NCBI GenBank assembly: GCA_947586055.1
Contig: CANPXL010000006.1
Span: 1 to 64,000 of the forward strand
DNA from: an uncultured Acetatifactor sp.
Lineage (GTDB): Bacteria; Bacillota; Clostridia; Lachnospirales; Lachnospiraceae
Reading direction: 5' to 3'
DNA length: 64,000 nt
Shown here: positions 54,723 through 63,314 of the stretch, in pieces
How positions within the stretch are numbered: position 1 is the stretch's first letter
Layout: every line of letters begins with the position of its first letter
Made by a program: the position numbers and the translations under genes
Notes under the pieces: generated by a model
Told to the model about the DNA's origin: nothing
The model's database searches: none
The model's input: only the letters and a program-made list of their open reading frames with translations

Positions 54723-54821
54723 GGAATCATCCTTTATTTTGATATAAGTGTGGCCTGGAACGGAAAGCAGCCGTTTTATGTCCTTTTTCAGCATACCACG
54801 GAAACGGCGGATTGTAAACGG

Positions 54822-54850
54822 TTGTATTCCGCAGGCAAATCTGATATAGT
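54822..54850 (+). promoter_or_regulatory. Promoter of the ecf operon
   Basis: TTGTAT at 54822-54827, 17-bp spacer, TATAGT at 54845-54850, 27 bp before the ecfA1 start in the divergent gap. The short leader leaves no room for a riboswitch. Confidence 0.7.
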
Positions 54851-54876
54851 GGAACGGGTAATGGGAGAGAGAATAC

Positions 54877-55740
54877 ATGGGAATTGTAAAGGCATCGGAT
54901 GTGGTGTACGAATATATCAGACGGGACGAAGAAGGAAACGTGGAAGGGATCACCACGGCCATAGACCGGGTGAACTTTGACATTGCTCCAGGCGAGTTTG
55001 TGGCCATTGTGGGACACAACGGCTCCGGGAAATCCACTCTTGCCAAGCATATCAACGCCATTTTAAATCCCACGGAGGGGACCGTCTGGGTGGACGGAAT
55101 GGACACCGGCGACGAGGGCAGTCTCTGGGATATCCGCCAGACGGCGGGGATGGTGTTTCAGAATCCCGACAACCAGATCATCGGTCAGGTGGTGGAGGAG
55201 GACGTGGGATTCGGGCCGGAAAATCTCGGCATCCCCACAAAAGAAATCTGGGAGCGGGTGGAAGAGAGTCTGCGGGCGGTGGGAATGTACGAATACAGGA
55301 AACATTCCCCCAACCGTCTCTCCGGCGGCCAGAAGCAGCGGGTCTCCATCGCGGGAGTCCTTGCCATGCATCCCAGATGCATTGTGCTGGACGAACCCAC
55401 CGCCATGCTGGATCCCAGCGGCCGCAGGGAAGTGATCCGCGCCGTGAGGGGATTGAATCAGGTGGAAGGCATGACGGTGATCCTGATTACCCATTACATG
55501 GAAGAGATCATCCACGCGGACAGAGTGTTTGTGATGGATCAGGGAAAGATCGCGATGGAGGGCACGCCCAGAGAAATCTTTTCCCAGGTGGAACGGCTGA
55601 AGGAACTGCGGCTTGACGTGCCCCAGGCGACGCTGCTTGCTCATGAGCTGAAGAAAAGGGGCGTCGTCCTGCCGGACGGCATTCTTACGGGTCAGGAGCT
55701 GGCGGACGCTCTTGTGGGGAAGAAAAGAGGACAAGGCTGA
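54877..55740 (+). CDS. ecfA1: ECF transporter ATPase A1
   Basis: ATPase of the shared energy-coupling module for vitamin uptake, 287 residues: Walker [11 protein letters not shown]-loop VFQNPDNQ, signature [13 protein letters not shown], Walker [10 protein letters not shown], His in ITHYMEE. The stop overlaps the ecfA2 ATG by one base. Substrate-binding S components are expected elsewhere. Confidence 0.97.
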   Translation: MGIVKASDVVYEYIRRDEEGNVEGITTAIDRVNFDIAPGEFVAIVGHNGSGKSTLAKHINAILNPTEGTVWVDGMDTGDEGSLWDIRQTAGMVFQNPDNQIIGQVVEEDVGFGPENLGIPTKEIWERVEESLRAVGMYEYRKHSPNRLSGGQKQRVSIAGVLAMHPRCIVLDEPTAMLDPSGRREVIRAVRGLNQVEGMTVILITHYMEEIIHADRVFVMDQGKIAMEGTPREIFSQVERLKELRLDVPQATLLAHELKKRGVVLPDGILTGQELADALVGKKRGQG

Positions 55741-56588
55741 TGTCGATCATACTGGATCATGTGAATTATCGTTACGGAGAGGGAACACCCCTGGAGACAG
55801 CGGCTTTAAAGGACGTTTGTCTTCAGATCCCGGACGGGCAGTTTGTGGGTATCATAGGACATACCGGCTCCGGGAAGTCCACGCTGGTTCAGCACTTAAA
55901 CGGTCTGCTGAAAGCGTCCTCCGGCCGGATCTATTTTAACGGGGAAGACATTTACGATAAGGAGTACGACAGAAAAAAGCTGAGAAGCCGGGTGGGGCTG
56001 GTTTTTCAGTATCCCGAGCACCAGCTTTTTGAGACGGACGTGTTTACCGACGTCTGCTTCGGGCCGAAAAACCTCGGTCTGGACCGGCGGGAGACGGAGC
56101 TTCGCGCTTACGACGCTCTTCGGAAGGTGGGTCTGCCGGACGAGCTTTTCTATCAGTCTCCCTTTGACCTTTCCGGCGGCCAGAAGCGACGGGCCGCCAT
56201 TGCGGGCGTTCTGGCCATGAAGCCTGAAGTGCTGATCCTGGACGAGCCTACGGCGGGACTGGATCCAAGGGGGCGGGACGAGATTCTCGGCCAGATCAGG
56301 GAGCTGCAGACGAAGACAGGAATGACGATCCTGCTGGTCTCCCACAGTATGGAAGATGTGGCGGAGTATGTGGACAGGATCATTGTGATGAACCGGGGAA
56401 GCGTTATGTATGACGGCACGCCTAGAGAAATCTTCACACATTACAGGGAGCTGGAGAGCGTGGGGCTTGCCGCGCCGCAGGTGACCTATATTCTGCATGA
56501 ACTGAAGGACAGAGGGCTTGACGTAGATGTGTCGGCCACCACCATCGGGGAGGCGGCCGACACCGTGATGCGCGCGCTGGGACGTTAA
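55740..56588 (+). CDS. ecfA2: ECF transporter ATPase A2
   Basis: Partner ATPase of EcfA1, 282 residues: GHTGSGKSTLVQHLNGLL, VFQYPEHQLFE, LSGGQKRRAAIAG, VLILDEPTAGLDP. The FQYPEHQLF Q-loop is typical of EcfA2. Confidence 0.97.
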   Translation: MSIILDHVNYRYGEGTPLETAALKDVCLQIPDGQFVGIIGHTGSGKSTLVQHLNGLLKASSGRIYFNGEDIYDKEYDRKKLRSRVGLVFQYPEHQLFETDVFTDVCFGPKNLGLDRRETELRAYDALRKVGLPDELFYQSPFDLSGGQKRRAAIAGVLAMKPEVLILDEPTAGLDPRGRDEILGQIRELQTKTGMTILLVSHSMEDVAEYVDRIIVMNRGSVMYDGTPREIFTHYRELESVGLAAPQVTYILHELKDRGLDVDVSATTIGEAADTVMRALGR

Positions 56589-56621
56589 GGCGGACCGGGA
56601 GAAAGGCAGATAAAAGACGAA

Positions 56622-57434
56622 ATGCTGAGGGATATCACTTTAGGACAATATTATCAGACGGATTCCGTGATCCACAGGCTGGATCCGAGGGTAAAGCTGG
56701 GCGGGACGCTGCTGTTTATTATCTCGCTGTTCTTCTTTCAGCATTTTCCGGGCTATGTTGCGGCCGCGCTGTTTCTTGGAATCGTGATCAAACTGTCTCA
56801 TGTGCCCTTTCGGTTTATGGTGCGTGGGATGAAGGCCATTGTGTTTTTGCTGATCCTCACGGTGGCCTTTAATCTGTTTCTTACGCCGGGGACGGAGTTG
56901 GTCTCGTTCTGGAAGCTTACCATCACCTGGGAGGGACTGAAGACGGCGGCCGCCATGGCGGTGCGCCTGACCATGCTGATCATAGGATCTTCCATCATGA
57001 CGCTGACCACCACGCCAAACAATCTGACGGACGGCATGGAAAAGATGATGCGGCCCCTGCGGGTGTTTAAGGTTCCCGTTCATGAAGTCGCCATGATGAT
57101 GTCCATTGCCCTCAGGTTTATTCCCATTCTTCTGGAGGAGACGGACAAGATCATGAAAGCGCAGATCGCAAGGGGAGCGGATTTTGAGAGCGGCAATCTC
57201 CTGAAACGGGCGAAAGCCATGGTCCCTCTTCTGGTCCCTCTGTTTGTATCCGCCTTCCGAAGGGCGAATGATCTTGCGCTTGCGATGGAGGCAAGGTGTT
57301 ACCGTGGGGGAGAGGGAAGAACGAAGATGAAGCCTCTTGTCTATCAAAAACGTGACAGGATCGCCTATCTGTGCATCCTTCTCTATCTGGCCGTGTCGAT
57401 CACGGCGGGAAGGCTGGTGTGGATGTGGATCTGA
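56622..57434 (+). CDS. ecfT: ECF transporter transmembrane subunit
   Basis: Membrane scaffold binding both ATPases and the S component, 270 residues. It starts LRDITLGQYYQTDSVIHRLDPRVK, and carries the two coupling motifs (RGADFESG and RRANDLALAMEARCY, the A-R-G type helices). Several membrane helices. Start ATG 56622, 34 bp after ecfA2. Confidence 0.95.
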   Translation: MLRDITLGQYYQTDSVIHRLDPRVKLGGTLLFIISLFFFQHFPGYVAAALFLGIVIKLSHVPFRFMVRGMKAIVFLLILTVAFNLFLTPGTELVSFWKLTITWEGLKTAAAMAVRLTMLIIGSSIMTLTTTPNNLTDGMEKMMRPLRVFKVPVHEVAMMMSIALRFIPILLEETDKIMKAQIARGADFESGNLLKRAKAMVPLLVPLFVSAFRRANDLALAMEARCYRGGEGRTKMKPLVYQKRDRIAYLCILLYLAVSITAGRLVWMWI

Positions 57435-57460
57435 CGGGACGGGAAAGGAATCGGACGGGT

Positions 57461-58255
57461 ATGGCGGATGAGTCCGGAGAAAGGGCGGAGAACAGCGGGG
57501 ACGGCAGATCCGGTCATTTAAGGCGGATCCGGCTGACGGTGGCCTATGACGGCACCGGCTATCACGGCTGGCAGATCCAGAACAACGCAGTAACGGTGGA
57601 AAGCGAGCTGAACCGCGCGCTGAGCGGACTTCTGGGCAGCAGGGTGCAGGTCATCGGCGCCAGCCGCACGGATGCGGGAGTACATGCGCTGGGGAACATT
57701 GCGGTGTTTGACACGGACAGTCCCCTGCCGCCGGAGATGTATTCTTACGCCCTGAATCAGAGACTGCCGGAAGACATACGGATCCAGCGCTCGGAGGCTG
57801 TTGCGCCGGACTGGCATCCCAGGCGCTGCAAAAGCCGGAAAACCTATGAATACCGGATCTATCGGGGAGAGTTTCCCATGCCCGTAAAGCGGTTATATGC
57901 CTATTTCACTTACCGGCCGCTGGATGTGGACCGGATGCGTGAAGCGGCGGCCTTTCTCGTGGGAGAGCACGATTTCCGGAGCTTCTGCCAGTCCGGCTCC
58001 CAGGCGGAGAGTACGGTGCGTACGCTTTATTCGCTGGAACTGGAAGAGCAGGGGGCGGAGCTTGTGATCCGCGTCTGCGGCAACGGATTCCTCTATAACA
58101 TGGTCAGGATCCTTTCGGGAACCCTGATGGAGGTGGGATGGGGAAAGCGGGAGCCGGAGAGCATGAAGGCGGTGCTGGACGCCGGGAACCGCGCAGCGGC
58201 CGGACCCACGGCGCCGGCCTGCGGACTGACGCTGATAAAGTATGAATTTATATAA
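57461..58255 (+). CDS. truA: tRNA pseudouridine synthase A
   Basis: Makes pseudouridine at tRNA positions 38-40. Motifs are LTVAYDGTGYHGWQIQ and the catalytic Asp in GASRTDAGVHALGN. About 264 residues from ATG 57461, with a longer than usual basic N-terminus of some 25 residues before the core. rplM and rpsI, which often follow truA in Firmicutes, are absent. Confidence 0.95.
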   Translation: MADESGERAENSGDGRSGHLRRIRLTVAYDGTGYHGWQIQNNAVTVESELNRALSGLLGSRVQVIGASRTDAGVHALGNIAVFDTDSPLPPEMYSYALNQRLPEDIRIQRSEAVAPDWHPRRCKSRKTYEYRIYRGEFPMPVKRLYAYFTYRPLDVDRMREAAAFLVGEHDFRSFCQSGSQAESTVRTLYSLELEEQGAELVIRVCGNGFLYNMVRILSGTLMEVGWGKREPESMKAVLDAGNRAAAGPTAPACGLTLIKYEFI

Positions 58256-58276
58256 AGCCTGATTCGGAAAGAAGAG

Positions 58277-58303
58277 AACGGCCCGGATGTATTCCGGACC
58301 GTT
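58277..58303 (+). terminator. Probable terminator after truA
   Basis: AACGG (58277-58281) pairs with CCGTT (58299-58303) and CCGGA with TCCGG inside, one mismatch between. No clear T-tract follows, so it is weak. Confidence 0.5.
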
Positions 58304-58388
58304 TGTGTGCATTTCTGCCCACCATCTGAAAAATCCTCTGTGATAAAATGCTGTAAATAGCAAAATTTATCGGAAAGGATATGATACG

Positions 58389-58988
58389 ATGAAACAATGT
58401 CCAAACGGTCATATTTATGACGAAAAGCGGAACAAGGAGTGTCCTTACTGCAGCGGTGGGAGCAGCTTTCAGCCGATAGGTCTGGGCGGACAGCCCGACT
58501 TCCCCAGGACGGTTCCCATTGCGGGGGGAGACGACGGCGCATTTCCGCCTACCGTCCCGGTGGACAGCGGCGCGGCGGCCACGGTTCCCTCGTCTTCGCA
58601 ATCCGCCATGAGCGTGACGGTGGCGCTTGAGGAAACGGAGAGCGGGATCAATCCGGTCCGCGGCTGGCTGGTGGTGACGGACGGCGAGAAAAAAGGGCTT
58701 TCCTTTGTGATACACGGGGAGCAGAATTCCATTGGAAGAGGAAACAGGTTTGATATCAATATTTCCTTCGACAAAGCCGTTTCATCCGACGGGAACGCGG
58801 TGATCGCCTATGATTCCAAGAACCGGAAGTTCTTTTTAAGTCCCGTGCTGGGAAAAGGAAAGAATAATATTTACCACAACGAAGCCATGCTGCTCATGCC
58901 GGTGGAACTTCACGACTATGACAAGATTCAGATCGGAGCGTTCGAGTATGTTTTCAGAAGCTTCTGCAACGAAGCCTTTTCTTATTAA
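58389..58988 (+). CDS. Zinc-ribbon FHA-domain protein
   Basis: Phosphothreonine-reading adaptor of 199 residues. The N-terminus has a zinc-ribbon-like C-P-x-G-H and C-P-Y-C set (KQCPNGHIYD, KECPYC), then a Gly/Pro/Thr-rich linker with TVP units that could be phosphorylated, then an FHA domain (about residues 95-190) with GWLVVTDGEKKGLSFVIHGE, NSIGRG and KIQIGAFEYVF. No membrane helix. RBS AAAGGAT before ATG 58389. First gene of the phospho-signalling island. Confidence 0.85.
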   Translation: MKQCPNGHIYDEKRNKECPYCSGGSSFQPIGLGGQPDFPRTVPIAGGDDGAFPPTVPVDSGAAATVPSSSQSAMSVTVALEETESGINPVRGWLVVTDGEKKGLSFVIHGEQNSIGRGNRFDINISFDKAVSSDGNAVIAYDSKNRKFFLSPVLGKGKNNIYHNEAMLLMPVELHDYDKIQIGAFEYVFRSFCNEAFSY

Positions 58989-58990
58989 TT

Positions 58991-59782
58991 ATGAAGCGCG
59001 GTGATCTGTCTGTCCGCATGAAATTTGCGGACTCGGATGTGAAAAGAATTGTCCTGGGATGCGTCAGCGAGCGCGGAGGCAGAAATTATCAGGAGGACAG
59101 CTTCGGGTTTTCCTCTGTGGAAAAGGCTGATATCGAGAAAAACGGATTCACTGCCGTAGTGGCGGACGGGATGGGAGGACTATCTCAGGGAGCGCAGGTC
59201 AGCGGCTATGTGGTGTCCGCCATGTTGGAAATGCAGAGGAACCGGAATGCCGCCGTTCCCGCCCATGTACACCTTTCCCGGTCTTTGTGCGCAGTGAACG
59301 ACAATGTGGTTGCAAGCGGCTTGAATGGAGGCTCTACCGCGGTGGTGATCTTTTGTACGGCAAAAGGGATTCATTGGTGCACCGCGGGAGACAGCAGAGT
59401 CTATCTGTTCCGGGATCAGGCGCTTACGGTACTCAACGAGGACAGCGACTATCTGAACAGGCTTATGGAGCAGGTCATTTCGGGAGACATGACGTTTGAC
59501 GAGGCGGGAAAAGACGCCCAGAAGGATTCTCTGGCGCAGTATATCGGCTGCCGTGCCGGAATCCACCCCGAGGTAAACGCGAAACCGCTGATGCCTCAAA
59601 GAGGCGATAAGCTGCTTTTGTGCACAGACGGGGTGTACAACGCGCTGAGCGGGCAGGAACTGTCGGAGGCGCTTGCGGGATCTGCGGGAGAGGCGGCAGA
59701 AGATCTGAAGAGCCGCATCTGCGGCAAGGGTTATCCGGATCAGGATAATTTTACGGCTGTAGTAATGGAATTTACAAAGTAG
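58991..59782 (+). CDS. PP2C-family protein phosphatase
   Basis: Metal-dependent Ser/Thr phosphatase of 263 residues. Motifs are GGRNYQEDSFGF (metal Asp), VVADGMGGLSQG, TAGDSRVYLFRD and DNFTAVVMEF. Cytoplasmic. It starts two bases after the FHA gene stop and likely counters the kinases at the end of the window. Confidence 0.9.
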   Translation: MKRGDLSVRMKFADSDVKRIVLGCVSERGGRNYQEDSFGFSSVEKADIEKNGFTAVVADGMGGLSQGAQVSGYVVSAMLEMQRNRNAAVPAHVHLSRSLCAVNDNVVASGLNGGSTAVVIFCTAKGIHWCTAGDSRVYLFRDQALTVLNEDSDYLNRLMEQVISGDMTFDEAGKDAQKDSLAQYIGCRAGIHPEVNAKPLMPQRGDKLLLCTDGVYNALSGQELSEALAGSAGEAAEDLKSRICGKGYPDQDNFTAVVMEFTK

Positions 59783-59795
59783 AAAGGAAAATGTG

Positions 59796-61292
59796 ATGAA
59801 AAGATTCAGGAAGTTGGCGACCGCCCTGTTTACGGCGGCAATTGCAATCATAATGACGGGGCCCCTGCAGGTGCGGGCGGGCTCTTTCTCAGACGCAAAG
59901 GAAGGCGTGGTATACATAGAGTCCCATTTTATTGCGGACGCCGATGTGGCGGCGGAGGATGATTTTATCTGGGCCGCCGGCGACGGAACCTATTCCTATC
60001 AGACCCCGGGTACGACGATGGGATTTCGGGCGTCAGGTTTCGCTATCGGAAACGAGGGAGAACAGGTACAGTATATCGTGACCAACGCCCACGTGGTGCT
60101 GGATGATACATCGGAAGGGATCCGGAGTGTGGATCCTCTGAATGCCACTATGAATGTGAGCAGCAAAAAGGCGTCGGAGGTGATTGTGTATTTTTCCTAT
60201 GGCGCGAATGATTTCATGCGGGCCCAGATTTATTTTGTGGACGAGGAAAAGGATCTGTGTATCCTGAAACTGCCGCAGGCCACAGATAAGAGAAAACCGC
60301 TGGTTCTGTGCAAATCCGGGGATATAGATATGGACGGCAATTTTGCCGCGCTGGGTTTTCCCGGGGACTCCGATCTTCTGATGGACGAAACTTCGCTGGC
60401 TTATGACATCGACGATATCACCAGTACGAGGGGCTCCATTTCCAGACAGTCCACCGATGAGAGCGGCGTCAGCGTCTATCAGATCGATATCGATATTACC
60501 GGCGGAAACTCCGGCGGGCCTCTGGTAAACGAAGAAGGACAGGTGGTAGGGATCAATACCTATTCTGTTACGAATCTGTCGAACGGTCATCAAAATAATT
60601 ATGCCATTGTGATCGACGAACTTTTACGGCTCATTGACCGGGAGACGGTTCCCTATACCCTCTCGACGGAGTTGGGCGCATCCGCAGGCAATACTCCTTC
60701 CACTGAAAGGGAACCTGCAGATGAGAAGGGACCTGCAGCTGAGAAGGAACCTCCAGCTCCCGGCGCCGATGAGGGGATTTCCGCAACCAGCGCTCCTTCC
60801 CCGGAGAAAGAATCTTCTTCCAATAACACGGTCGTGATCGTGGTCGTTGTCCTTGCGGCAGTCGTGGTTATCCTTGCGGCAGCGCTGCTTCTCAGGAAGA
60901 AAAAAACTCTCGGGCAGGCGGGATACGGTCAGAGCAGGGGAAATGCGCCCAGTCCTTCCGGGGTTGGGGCTGCGCCGTCCCGGAGCGCAGTGATCACGGG
61001 CATGAAGGGAATCCTGGCAAACAAGACATTCCCCATAGCCGGGAGCATTGTAATGGGAAGAAATTCCCAAAAGTGCAATGTGTGCTTCCCGGTGGATGCG
61101 CAGGGCATATCCGGCGTACACTGCCAGATCCGGCAGGTAAACGGCGGTTATGAGATTATGGATCTGGGCTCCAGCAACGGTACTTACCTGGGAAGCGGCC
61201 AGAAACTCACCCCTAATGTGCCGGTATCCATTCCGGACGGAACCTATTTTTACCTTGGAAGTGCGGAGCAGCTGTTTCAGATTAAATTTTGA
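59796..61292 (+). CDS. Membrane trypsin-like protease with C-terminal FHA domain
   Basis: Exported S1C-like (HtrA-type) serine protease linked through a membrane helix to an intracellular FHA domain. A signal sequence (about residues 5-28) precedes the catalytic domain, with His in TNAHVV, Asp in DLCILKL and Ser in GGNSGGPLV. A Glu/Pro/Ala-rich linker and helix VVIVVVVLAAVVVILAAALL follow (about 347-368), then FHA (GSIVMGRNSQKCNVCF, GISGVHCQI, DLGSSNGTYL). ATG 59796 is 7 bases after AAAGGA. The design suits reporting outside proteolysis to phospho-signalling inside. Confidence 0.88.
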   Translation: MKRFRKLATALFTAAIAIIMTGPLQVRAGSFSDAKEGVVYIESHFIADADVAAEDDFIWAAGDGTYSYQTPGTTMGFRASGFAIGNEGEQVQYIVTNAHVVLDDTSEGIRSVDPLNATMNVSSKKASEVIVYFSYGANDFMRAQIYFVDEEKDLCILKLPQATDKRKPLVLCKSGDIDMDGNFAALGFPGDSDLLMDETSLAYDIDDITSTRGSISRQSTDESGVSVYQIDIDITGGNSGGPLVNEEGQVVGINTYSVTNLSNGHQNNYAIVIDELLRLIDRETVPYTLSTELGASAGNTPSTEREPADEKGPAAEKEPPAPGADEGISATSAPSPEKESSSNNTVVIVVVVLAAVVVILAAALLLRKKKTLGQAGYGQSRGNAPSPSGVGAAPSRSAVITGMKGILANKTFPIAGSIVMGRNSQKCNVCFPVDAQGISGVHCQIRQVNGGYEIMDLGSSNGTYLGSGQKLTPNVPVSIPDGTYFYLGSAEQLFQIKF

Positions 61293-61317
61293 ACGGTAGA
61301 CAGGAAAGGGTTTTCCT

Positions 61318-62172
61318 ATGATAGTTGATTCATTTCATTATACCTGTGAAGGCGGGCGCGAGATCAATGAGGATTCCTTTCTGTGCAGTACCGACCGCGG
61401 CGTTTATGTTGTGGCGGACGGACTGGGCGGACATTCGGACGGCGAAAAGGCGTCCCTTGCGGCGGTAGATTATTTTGACAAAAACTGCCTTGGCGGATAC
61501 ACAGGGGAAAGCGTCTCACAGCTTTTGGAGGGCGCGAACGCAGAAGTGCTGGAAATGGGCGACGGTGGCAAGAGCACCGTCGCCGCAGGCTTTCTTGAAA
61601 AAGGATGGTTCCGTTATGCCAATGCGGGGGACAGCAGAATCTATTATTTCAGAGACAATAAGATCATTGCCCAGTCGAAAGACCATTCCGTCTGTCAGGC
61701 GTCGGTGGATATGGGACTGATCCGGCCGGAGGATATCCGGGGAAACGAGGACCGTTCCAGACTTTTAAAGGTTCTGGGGGGCGAGGAAAAACTGAACATC
61801 AAGATACACTATCCGCCGATCCAAGTGCAGAACGGAGATGCCTTCCTGATCTGCAGCGACGGCTTCTGGGATTATGTCTATGAAGCCGAGATGGAGGCGG
61901 ACCTTTTGAAATCCGACTGCGCGGAAGTGTGGGCGAAGCACATGCTGAAACGTCATATTCTGCGGGCACAGAATAAGGGGGACAATTACACGGTCATCTG
62001 CGGAATGATCCATCTGGATGAGGACGACGTATTTGAAGAGATACCGGATCTGCCTCCTGGGGAGGGAAGAACGCGGGCGCCCGAAGCGCGGGGGAGCCGC
62101 CGCAGGCCTTTTGTTGAACTGGTGGTTCTGGCTGTCATTCTGGTCATTCTGCTGGTAATTGCATTCCGGTGA
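61318..62172 (+). CDS. PP2C-family phosphatase with C-terminal membrane anchor
   Basis: A second PP2C, 284 residues. REINEDSFLC, VYVVADGLGGHSDGEKAS, NAGDSRIYYFRDN and GDNYTVICGM are the metal-binding motifs. A basic proline-rich hinge leads to a single C-terminal helix (VVLAVILVILLVIAF), so it is held at the membrane, near the protease-FHA protein. RBS AGGAAAGGG. Confidence 0.9.
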   Translation: MIVDSFHYTCEGGREINEDSFLCSTDRGVYVVADGLGGHSDGEKASLAAVDYFDKNCLGGYTGESVSQLLEGANAEVLEMGDGGKSTVAAGFLEKGWFRYANAGDSRIYYFRDNKIIAQSKDHSVCQASVDMGLIRPEDIRGNEDRSRLLKVLGGEEKLNIKIHYPPIQVQNGDAFLICSDGFWDYVYEAEMEADLLKSDCAEVWAKHMLKRHILRAQNKGDNYTVICGMIHLDEDDVFEEIPDLPPGEGRTRAPEARGSRRRPFVELVVLAVILVILLVIAFR

Positions 62173-62178
62173 TTTCGC

Positions 62179-62208
62179 TTGAAACAGGAGTGTATTTTCA
62201 TGTATAAT
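62179..62208 (+). promoter_or_regulatory. Promoter before the kinases
   Basis: TTGAAA at 62179-62184, 18-bp spacer, TATAAT at 62203-62208, just before the first kinase. It would allow kinase expression separate from the phosphatases. Confidence 0.65.
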
Positions 62209-62225
62209 AGAGGAGAAGCGGTTCG

Positions 62226-63287
62226 ATGGTAACACTGGGTAATAAACTGTTATGCTCGGCATGTTTTTCACCAATAAAAAAAGAGCCTTGTAAAAAGTGC
62301 GGCTTTTCTGAAGAGAATTATGTGCCGGACAGTATGGTGCTTCCTGTGGGAACGGTGCTGATGGGCAATTTCATCATCGGCAGGGTTCTGGGGAGAGGCG
62401 GATTCGGAATCACTTACCTTGCCTACGATGTCAAATACAGTAAAGTGATCGCCATTAAAGAGTATTTTCCGGTAGAACTTGCCATGCGGAGACAGGGCGA
62501 GACAGGACTGATGGTGCGGGACAGGAAATCCGCGGAGCTGTTTAAGAGCGGCGTCCTGAAATTTTACAATGAAGCTGGGTTTATTGCAAGGTTTGCCGAC
62601 AGCGAGGGAATCGTCAAGGTCTATCAGTTCTTTTACGAGAACAACACCGCCTATTTTACCATGGAATACCTGACGGGCATGACGTTAAAGGATTATGTGA
62701 TCAACTGCGGCGTTCTCACGGCGGGACAGGCGCTGCGCATTGCGGATCAGGCGGCAGCCGCCCTGCAGAAGATCCACAGTCAGAATGTGCTGCACCGGGA
62801 TGTCTGCCCCGACAATATCATGCTTTGCAGCGACGGCAGCGTTAAGATTCTGGACTTTGGCTCAGCCAGACAGGTCTTTCCCGAGGGGTCCCAGCTTTTA
62901 ACGGTTATCCTGAAGCCGGGCTTTGCTCCGATCGAACAGTATATGCGCAAGGGAAAACAGGGAGAGTGGACGGATATCTATGCGCTTGCCGCGTCTATTT
63001 ACTACGGACTGACCATGCAGATTCCGGAGAATCCTCAGAACAGGCTGGAGGATGATTCGGATATGGAGAACAATAGATATCATGTTGCCCCGGAGCTCTG
63101 GAGCGTTCTGTATAAAGCCATGAAGCTGAAGTACACCGACCGCTATCTCTCTACCGGGGAATTTCAGAAAGCGCTCGCAGATATTCCGATCAGACGCCAG
63201 AACATACGTATATCCGGCAGGACAATTCATAAAAAGGATACCGACAGTCCCCTCCGTCAGCTTCTTTCAAAGCTGTTTCGGGCGTGA
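62226..63287 (+). CDS. Zinc-ribbon Ser/Thr protein kinase (first)
   Basis: Eukaryotic-type kinase of 353 residues. A four-Cys zinc ribbon (LLCSACF, PCKKCGF) opens the protein, then the kinase domain: GRGGFGITYLAYD (P-loop), IAIKEYFP (Lys), HRDVCPDNIM (catalytic loop) and LDFGSARQ (DFG). The activation region FAPIEQYMRKGKQGEWTDIYALAASIYY is typical of this subfamily. No membrane helix or PASTA domains. RBS GAGGAGAAG before ATG 62226. Confidence 0.92.
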   Translation: MVTLGNKLLCSACFSPIKKEPCKKCGFSEENYVPDSMVLPVGTVLMGNFIIGRVLGRGGFGITYLAYDVKYSKVIAIKEYFPVELAMRRQGETGLMVRDRKSAELFKSGVLKFYNEAGFIARFADSEGIVKVYQFFYENNTAYFTMEYLTGMTLKDYVINCGVLTAGQALRIADQAAAALQKIHSQNVLHRDVCPDNIMLCSDGSVKILDFGSARQVFPEGSQLLTVILKPGFAPIEQYMRKGKQGEWTDIYALAASIYYGLTMQIPENPQNRLEDDSDMENNRYHVAPELWSVLYKAMKLKYTDRYLSTGEFQKALADIPIRRQNIRISGRTIHKKDTDSPLRQLLSKLFRA

Positions 63288-63314
63288 TGAGAAAAAAGGA
63301 GCATTGGTGCGGAT